From: Arthrobacter_E sp044748305
GTDB lineage: Bacteria > Actinomycetota > Actinomycetes > Actinomycetales > Micrococcaceae
NCBI RefSeq assembly: GCF_044748305.1
Contig: NZ_JBIVFT010000001.1
Location: 248,001 to 312,000, forward strand
Length of the DNA: 64,000 nucleotides
Direction: 5' to 3'
Shown here: piece after piece, positions 60,425 to 64,000 of the stretch
Position numbering within the stretch: the first letter of the stretch is position 1
Layout of the letters: each line of letters starts with the position of its first letter
Made by a program: the position numbers and the translations under genes
Notes under the pieces: model-generated
What the model was told of the DNA's origin: nothing
The model's input: the letters and a program-made list of their open reading frames with translations, nothing else
Databases searched by the model: none

Positions 60425-61510
60425 GTGGCTCTTACTATCGGCATCGTCGGACTGCCCAACGTCGGCAAGTCAACGCTCTTCAACGCACTGACCCGGAACC
60501 AGGTTCTCGCGGCGAACTACCCGTTCGCCACGATCGAGCCGAACGTCGGCGTCGTGAATCTTCCTGACCCGCGTCTGAACCAGCTGGCCGAGGTCTTCGG
60601 CAGCCAGCGCATCCTGCCGGCCACCGTCTCGTTCGTGGACATCGCGGGCATCGTGAAGGGTGCCTCCGAGGGTGAAGGCCTGGGCAACCAGTTCCTGGCC
60701 AACATCCGCGAAGCCGAGGCGATCGCCCAGGTCATCCGCGTATTCGATGATCCGGATGTGATTCACGTGGACGGCAAGGTGAACCCGCGCTCCGATATGG
60801 AGACCATCAACACCGAGCTGATCCTGGCCGATCTGCAGACCATCGAAAAGGCCATCCCGCGCCTGGAGAAGGACATCCGCGCCCGCAAGCGTGAGCAGGC
60901 CGAACTCGACGCCATCAAGGCCGCGCAGGCCGTTCTGGAGCGCGGTGACACGATCTTCTCATCGATCACTTCGGACAAGCTGGACCTCGAGAAGCTGCGC
61001 GAGCTGAGCCTGCTGACCGCCAAGCCCTTCATCTACGTCTTCAACGCCGACGAGGCCATCCTGGGCAGCGAGGAGAAGCAGGCCGAGCTGCGCGAGATGG
61101 TCGCCCCCGCCGACTGCATTTTCCTGGATGCGAAGCTTGAGGCCGATCTGGTGGAGCTGTCCGAGGAGGAAGCCCGCGAGATGCTGGAGATGAACGGCCA
61201 AGAAGAATCCGGTCTGGACCAGCTGGCCCGCGTCGGGTTCCACACGCTTGGCCTGCAGACCTATCTGACGGCTGGCCCGAAGGAAGCCCGCGCCTGGACG
61301 ATCCGCCAGGGTGACACCGCCCCGCAGGCCGCCGGTGTCATCCACACCGACTTCCAGCGTGGCTTCATCAAGGCCGAAGTGGTCTCCTTCAACGATCTGA
61401 TGGAAGCCGGGACCATGGCCGAGGCCAAGTCCCGCGGCAAGGTCCGGATCGAAGGCAAGGAATACGTGATGTCCGACGGCGACGTGGTGGAGTTCCGGTT
61501 TAACGTCTGA
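60425..61510 (+). CDS. ychF: Ribosome-binding ATPase YchF (OLA1 family)
   Basis: This 361-residue P-loop ATPase has G1 GIVGLPNVGKSTLFNALT, PFATIEPNVGVV, G3 VDIAGIVKGASEGEGLGNQFL, NADE as the altered G4, and a TGS-like C-terminal domain ending YVMSDGDVVEFRFNV. It binds the 50S subunit. GTG 60425 is chosen because TATGAT lies at 60411-60416; a GTG at 60419 is in frame. The 3' end of this gene is copied twice downstream (62944-62969 perfectly, 63681-63706 approximately), which marks it as an integration site. Confidence 0.96.
   Translation: MALTIGIVGLPNVGKSTLFNALTRNQVLAANYPFATIEPNVGVVNLPDPRLNQLAEVFGSQRILPATVSFVDIAGIVKGASEGEGLGNQFLANIREAEAIAQVIRVFDDPDVIHVDGKVNPRSDMETINTELILADLQTIEKAIPRLEKDIRARKREQAELDAIKAAQAVLERGDTIFSSITSDKLDLEKLRELSLLTAKPFIYVFNADEAILGSEEKQAELREMVAPADCIFLDAKLEADLVELSEEEAREMLEMNGQEESGLDQLARVGFHTLGLQTYLTAGPKEARAWTIRQGDTAPQAAGVIHTDFQRGFIKAEVVSFNDLMEAGTMAEAKSRGKVRIEGKEYVMSDGDVVEFRFNV
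61483..61508 (+). repeat. ychF 3'-end repeat, copy 1 (inside ychF; attL-like)
   Basis: These 26 bases code for the last residues of YchF and include the start of its stop codon. They are identical to 62944-62969 and match 63681-63706 at 20 of 26 positions. Confidence 0.95.
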
Positions 61511-61547
61511 AAGTTCGATTCGGTACTGGTAGTCGAAGCGAGCCAGA

Positions 61548-62603
61548 ATGTCAGACCACGAGGATGAGGAACCTTCCGACGCAGCTGCTGAAACTCTAGA
61601 GGCTCTCTCGAAGTTTTCGACACATATCGGTCGCCGATGGCGCGATCTTTATGGCCTCCTCGATCTCATCGACAACGAACTGTTCGACATTGAAGGGCGA
61701 CTTCATGACCTCGGTGAGAAGTCGCGGCAAGAATTTGGCGAAGTTCCGGCGTTGATTCAGCATGACGTCGGACATCTTCCGTTGTTCGAAGCCGCGATGG
61801 TCAGCCATGCAGCAACGCATCTTGCGGGATCGAGTTGGGGCACTGCGGTTCCAGAGCATTCTCGATATTTGTTCGCCGGGCTTTCCACGCGGGCGATCTC
61901 GACTGTACGCGAGATCGCCATATTGCTCGACCATGGCTACGCGTTGGGCGCGAAGTCTCGGTGGCGCACGTTGTCAGAGATTCTCGTGGTCGCGCGCGTC
62001 ATCGCGCAAGGTGATCGCTTCACGGCCACCCGATATAGGGAGCACCGCTGGATTATCTTGGCCATGGAGCGTGCCAGGACTGGCCCGACCGAGTGGTCGG
62101 GTGATCTTCCAACTCCTGAGGTGATGAAGCGTCGGCTAGTCAGGAGGTTCGGACCTGAATACGCCGGGCTATACGGTTGGGCCGCTCGCGTCACGTCTCG
62201 ACGGTTGGGCGTAACCAAGCCTGGTTGGCAACATCTCCAACAACTCGCGCGTGTCGATGAACATGCGGGTCGGGTCCAGGACGCACACCATGCTGTCCAT
62301 GGAGCGGACGCTTTTGGACTTTTGGGGACAATTGACTTTAGCTCGGGGTATTTCCATGCTGGTGCGTCTCCACAAGGCATCCTTGACGTGGCACGAGACA
62401 CCACTCGACTCTTCCGGCAGACGCTGTCAGCGGTCTTCGATATTTGCTTAAAGTACACCTCGGCGCGTAAGCCGCAGATATTGCAGGGTGTTGTTGAAGC
62501 GCACCTCCTCAACCTCGAACGCGATCTTGGATGGCGCATACTGTCAACGAATGCTGAAGCACGTGATCGGTACTCGGCAACGATCGATGATTGGTTGAAC
62601 TAG
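61548..62603 (+). CDS. DUF5677-like protein in an accessory segment
   Basis: This 351-residue, mainly helical protein is of unknown function. The central AGLSTRAISTVREIAILLDHGYALGAKSRWRTLSEILVV fits the DUF5677 pattern (split: TRAISTVREIAILL and KSRWRTLSEILVVARVI). There is no signal peptide or membrane segment. Base composition and codon use are clearly poorer in GC than the neighbours (many ATT, TTT, AGT and CGA codons), suggesting recent acquisition. It lies between two exact copies of the ychF tail. Similar proteins occur as accessory genes, sometimes in defence islands; a defence role is speculative. Confidence 0.7.
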   Translation: MSDHEDEEPSDAAAETLEALSKFSTHIGRRWRDLYGLLDLIDNELFDIEGRLHDLGEKSRQEFGEVPALIQHDVGHLPLFEAAMVSHAATHLAGSSWGTAVPEHSRYLFAGLSTRAISTVREIAILLDHGYALGAKSRWRTLSEILVVARVIAQGDRFTATRYREHRWIILAMERARTGPTEWSGDLPTPEVMKRRLVRRFGPEYAGLYGWAARVTSRRLGVTKPGWQHLQQLARVDEHAGRVQDAHHAVHGADAFGLLGTIDFSSGYFHAGASPQGILDVARDTTRLFRQTLSAVFDICLKYTSARKPQILQGVVEAHLLNLERDLGWRILSTNAEARDRYSATIDDWLN

Positions 62604-62943
62604 ATCGAGGGAAGCCAGCCGTCGAATAACGAGCGTTTTTGACGGGACCCGGAGGTCTGGCGCAATGTGGCGTCCGCAAACCAAGGGTTCAGCGGACGAG
62701 GCTAGAGGGGCGCGAATCGATGCGTACAAGGGGCCGATTTCGCTCACGTACGCACCTACTTGCTGCGGATGAGCTGCAGGAGACCTCTCGGGTGTCACGT
62801 AGGCCACCCGCACGGGAGGCCCCTTCATCGCCGCGACTGCCGGTAAGGCCTGACTGGCGGTATTGGCGCAGGTAGCCGGTGGAGACGTTCGAGTCGTGCC
62901 GACAGCGAGCGGTCGGTGCACCAGATGGTCCTACGTGTGGGCG
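62604..62943. other. Non-coding stretch between the accessory gene and the second ychF tail
   Basis: This 340-bp stretch, which ends at the repeat copy, has short open frames on both strands but none with convincing codon use, a ribosome site or recognisable similarity. It may hold the remains of an inactivated gene such as a recombinase, but nothing identifiable survives. Confidence 0.5.
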
Positions 62944-62969
62944 CGTGGTGGAGTTCCGGTTTAACGTCT
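62944..62969 (+). repeat. ychF 3'-end repeat, copy 2 (perfect; attR-like)
   Basis: It is identical over 26 bases to 61483-61508, followed by AG to make a TAG stop in the same reading register. It lies 24 bases before the MOSC gene start. Confidence 0.95.
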
Positions 62970-62993
62970 AGTTCCCCGACGGGAGGAGTCGGC

Positions 62994-63662
62994 ATGGCGC
63001 ATGTTGTCTCGGTGAACATCGGCGCGGCTCGGCCGAACACCGCCAAAGACACTCCCACCGGCATCTACAAGCGGCCGGTCGACCAGATCGAACTGCGGCC
63101 GCCTGGCCCGAAGCGCGGTGGACTTGGCAGCGGCGTCGTGGGTGACTTCATCGGTGACAGGCAGCACCACGGTGGCGACAACCAAGCCGTGTACGCGGTC
63201 TCCAGAGAGGAACTGGACTGGTGGGGCAAGGAACTCGGGCGTGATCTGAACGACGGCATGTTCGGGGAGAACCTCACCACGGCCGGACTCGATACTGATT
63301 ACGCACTCATCGGTGAGCGCTGGCAGGTGGGGGAGACGGTGGTGCTTCGGGTCGAGGGGCCTCGAATCCCGTGCGGAACGTTCCGCATGCACATGGGCGA
63401 GACCGGCTGGCTCAAGCGGTTTGTCGATCACGGCCTGTCGGGCGCCTACCTGTCGGTTGAGCGTCCGGGGTTCGTCAGGGCCGGTGAGCCGATCACGGTG
63501 CTCTCCCGCCCGGACCACGCGATCGATGTGCCGACGGCCTTCCGGGCGTTCTACGACGACATCGACGCGATGCGTTTGGTCATCGATGCGGGTGTTCTAT
63601 CGAACCCCGAGGACGCGACAGCGCTGGAAGCCCGCTTCGAACGACTACGCCGTACGCGCTGA
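62994..63662 (+). CDS. MOSC domain-containing protein (YiiM-like)
   Basis: This 222-residue protein has the MOSC pattern: SVNIGAARPNTAKDTPTGIYKRPV, HHGGDNQAVYAVSREELDWW, FGENLTTAGLDTDYALIGERWQVG, and VEGPRIPCGTFRMHMG with the conserved Cys of MOSC domains. C-terminal RFEPGFVRAGE-type residues follow (SVERPGFVRAGEPITVL). MOSC proteins deliver sulfur or reduce N-hydroxylated compounds using the molybdenum cofactor. GGGAGGAG lies 7 bases before ATG. It sits between ychF-tail copies 2 and 3. Confidence 0.9.
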   Translation: MAHVVSVNIGAARPNTAKDTPTGIYKRPVDQIELRPPGPKRGGLGSGVVGDFIGDRQHHGGDNQAVYAVSREELDWWGKELGRDLNDGMFGENLTTAGLDTDYALIGERWQVGETVVLRVEGPRIPCGTFRMHMGETGWLKRFVDHGLSGAYLSVERPGFVRAGEPITVLSRPDHAIDVPTAFRAFYDDIDAMRLVIDAGVLSNPEDATALEARFERLRRTR

Positions 63663-63680
63663 GGCCTCGCCGCGGTTCAA

Positions 63681-63706
63681 CATGATGGGGTTCCACTTCA
63701 ACGTCT
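63681..63706 (+). repeat. ychF 3'-end repeat, copy 3 (diverged)
   Basis: 20 of 26 bases match copies 1 and 2, continuing with AG as a TAG stop. In the same register it encodes MGFHFNV, a variant of the YchF end EFRFNV. It lies 18 bases after the MOSC stop. Confidence 0.75.
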
Positions 63707-63832
63707 AGGTCGACCGGCGAAAGGCTGCCCAGTCCGCTGAGCGGGTGCCCGGTTCATCCTGGTGAGCCCTGAGGGAGCCCTTGGCAGACGAGTTGGACTT
63801 CAGGTCTCTCGTGACAGCCGGTCACCGAAAGT

Positions 63833-64000
63833 TCAGATCCGGCGCGGTGCGGTGCCCTCCTGCCAGCGATACAGGTCACGCAGCAGGGAAATCTCGGCAC
63901 CATGATGGATCAGCTCCCTATTGACGTGCAGGATTATGCCTTCCATGGGAAAACGTTCGGGACCCGCTGCGGGTGGACTCTCCAGGTCGGTATCCGAGAG
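63833..64000 (-). CDS. DinB-like family protein, C-terminal fragment (cut by window end)
   Basis: The last 55 residues of a minus-strand gene are visible; its 5' part lies beyond the window. The segment EGIILHVNRELIHHGAEISL followed by LRDLY is the typical end of DinB_2-type proteins, where a His of the metal-binding triad lies in the HH. DinB-like proteins are thiol- or metal-dependent enzymes of varied function. It is convergent with the MOSC gene; the 126 bases between repeat copy 3 and its stop hold no other gene. Confidence 0.75.
   Translation of the reverse strand, partial: LSDTDLESPPAAGPERFPMEGIILHVNRELIHHGAEISLLRDLYRWQEGTAPRRI

Noticed and set aside
62544..62921. A minus-strand open frame of 125 codons in the accessory segment
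   Set aside because: There is no ribosome site, no recognisable similarity and random-looking composition; it also overlaps the end of the DUF5677-like gene.

Overview
The window is high-GC DNA with dense, short-spaced genes, many GTG starts, a groES-groEL1 operon under HrcA/CIRCE control, an IdeR/DtxR-type iron box, DUF3817 and SURF1 proteins and a GuaB3-type paralogue. This is an actinobacterial chromosome, and the gene set fits Micrococcaceae (Arthrobacter and relatives) best. The genus is an inference; no rRNA or other marker in the window settles it. One tRNA is present (Ala, anticodon CGC). I see no CRISPR array, transposase, phage module or replication origin.

Layout. 1-7.6 kb: groES-groEL1, a PadR regulator with its membrane partner, an OatA-like acyltransferase, and guaB. 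7.6-11.7 kb: an iron-siderophore ABC uptake locus (lipoprotein, two permeases, ATPase) around an iron box. 11.7-13.8 kb: divergent MarR and MFS drug exporter. 13.8-16.1 kb: a three-gene locus led by a WXG100-domain protein. 16.3-21.6 kb: GuaB-family paralogue, small membrane protein, Excalibur lipoprotein, glpD and a PTS EIIA. 21.8-25.3 kb: heterodimeric ABC exporter. 25.5-28.6 kb: SURF1, DUF3817 and guaA. 28.7-32.9 kb: a very large helicase-like protein with degenerate motifs and a coupled small gene. 32.9-37.4 kb: SAF protein, CIRCE-preceded FmdB zinc ribbon, 5-formyl-THF cyclo-ligase, galU, GNAT, membrane protein and tRNA-Ala. 37.5-45.6 kb: TPR protein, corA, two Lrp regulators, MFS, flavin oxidoreductase and BadF-type kinase. 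45.7-50.8 kb: GH35 beta-galactosidase, an osmoprotectant-type binding lipoprotein, alanine-type aminotransferase and PPK2. 51-61.5 kb: xseBA, MarR/MMPL pair, ispH, PhzF, nitroreductase, rmuC and ychF. 61.5-64 kb: an accessory segment in which the 3' end of ychF is repeated behind each added gene, ending in a DinB-like gene cut by the window edge.

How the parts relate. Purine metabolism recurs (guaB, the GuaB paralogue, guaA), with guaB and guaA in separate transcription units. Regulation is readable in several places: three CIRCE elements (two at groES, one at fmdB), an iron box, a PadR dyad, a MarR dyad and an Lrp-type dyad. At least a dozen genes have a -10 hexamer exactly 6-7 nt before the start codon and no Shine-Dalgarno sequence, pointing to leaderless mRNAs.

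The most unusual signals are (i) two families of long, near-perfect palindromes without U-tracts, whose copies differ by base changes compensated in both arms; (ii) the tandem ychF-tail repeats at the right end; (iii) a CIRCE element in front of an FmdB-type zinc-ribbon gene; and (iv) proteins with specific loss of catalytic motifs (helicase-like protein, ABC exporter halves, GuaB paralogue).
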